Shown here: piece after piece, positions 5,361-5,378 of the stretch | Layout: each line of letters opens with the position of its first letter | How positions within the stretch are numbered: position 1 is the stretch's first letter | From: Pseudomonadota bacterium | Lineage (GTDB): Bacteria; BMS3Abin14 | Reading direction: 5' to 3' | Assembly: GCA_030636965.1 (NCBI GenBank) | Contig: DAOVVW010000098.1 | Span: forward strand, 1-5,378 | DNA length: 5,378 nt | Translations under genes and position numbers: made by a program | Notes under the pieces: generated by a model | Seen by the model: the letters and a program-made list of their open reading frames with translations, nothing else | What the model was told of the DNA's origin: nothing | Databases searched by the model: none

Positions 5361-5378
5361 TGACTTTGTAATAAGTCA
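5361..5378. repeat. Short inverted repeat at the right edge
   Basis: TGACTT and AAGTCA form a perfect six-base inverted repeat around TGTAAT. It abuts copy B of the dispersed repeat and may be part of a longer repeat cut by the window edge. Confidence 0.5.

Overview
The window carries four protein genes, all on the minus strand, so transcription runs from high to low coordinates. In that order they are a small DUF445 membrane protein (5279-4668), isoleucyl-tRNA synthetase ileS (4136-1326), lipoprotein signal peptidase lspA (1326-859) and prolipoprotein diacylglyceryl transferase lgt (840-52). The ileS-lspA-lgt order, the IleRS and Lgt sequence style, mid-range GC and the intergenic repeats suggest a Gram-negative bacterium of the Desulfobacterota (former Deltaproteobacteria) or a related lineage. 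This placement is by recall of family patterns only and is moderate to weak.

Region by region. Positions 1-57 hold a degenerate 7-bp tandem array that runs into the end of lgt and contains its stop codon. Positions 52-4136 are a tight cluster: ileS and lspA share a TGATG stop/start overlap, and lspA and lgt are 18 bases apart. Positions 4137-4667, the only long stretch without a gene, hold the ileS control region: a good sigma70-type promoter (4519-4547), a dispersed-repeat hairpin, a second hairpin, and a complete transcriptional T-box riboswitch with an AUC (Ile) specifier, the T-box sequence and an intrinsic terminator ending just before the ileS ribosome binding site. Upstream of the promoter lies another 7/8-bp degenerate tandem array (4557-4615). 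DUF445 follows, and the right edge (5283-5378) carries a second copy of the dispersed repeat plus an inverted repeat.

How the genes work together. Uncharged tRNA-Ile should open the T-box and raise transcription of ileS. Because lspA and lgt follow with almost no gap and no visible terminator, the same switch probably also sets their level. Lgt lipidates the cysteine of prolipoproteins and LspA then cleaves the signal peptide, so translation supply and lipoprotein maturation share one control point.

The main anomaly is an in-frame amber codon (TAG, 2615-2613) at codon 508 of an otherwise intact 936-codon ileS. Family alignment recalled from memory puts a tryptophan (TGG) there, so one base change explains it. 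The HIGH half and the KMSKS half lie on opposite sides of the stop, in the same frame. Either this is a sequence or assembly error, or a real nonsense allele, or the codon is read through or suppressed, or the enzyme is split. The sequence alone cannot decide. No mobile element, CRISPR array, tRNA or rRNA is visible.
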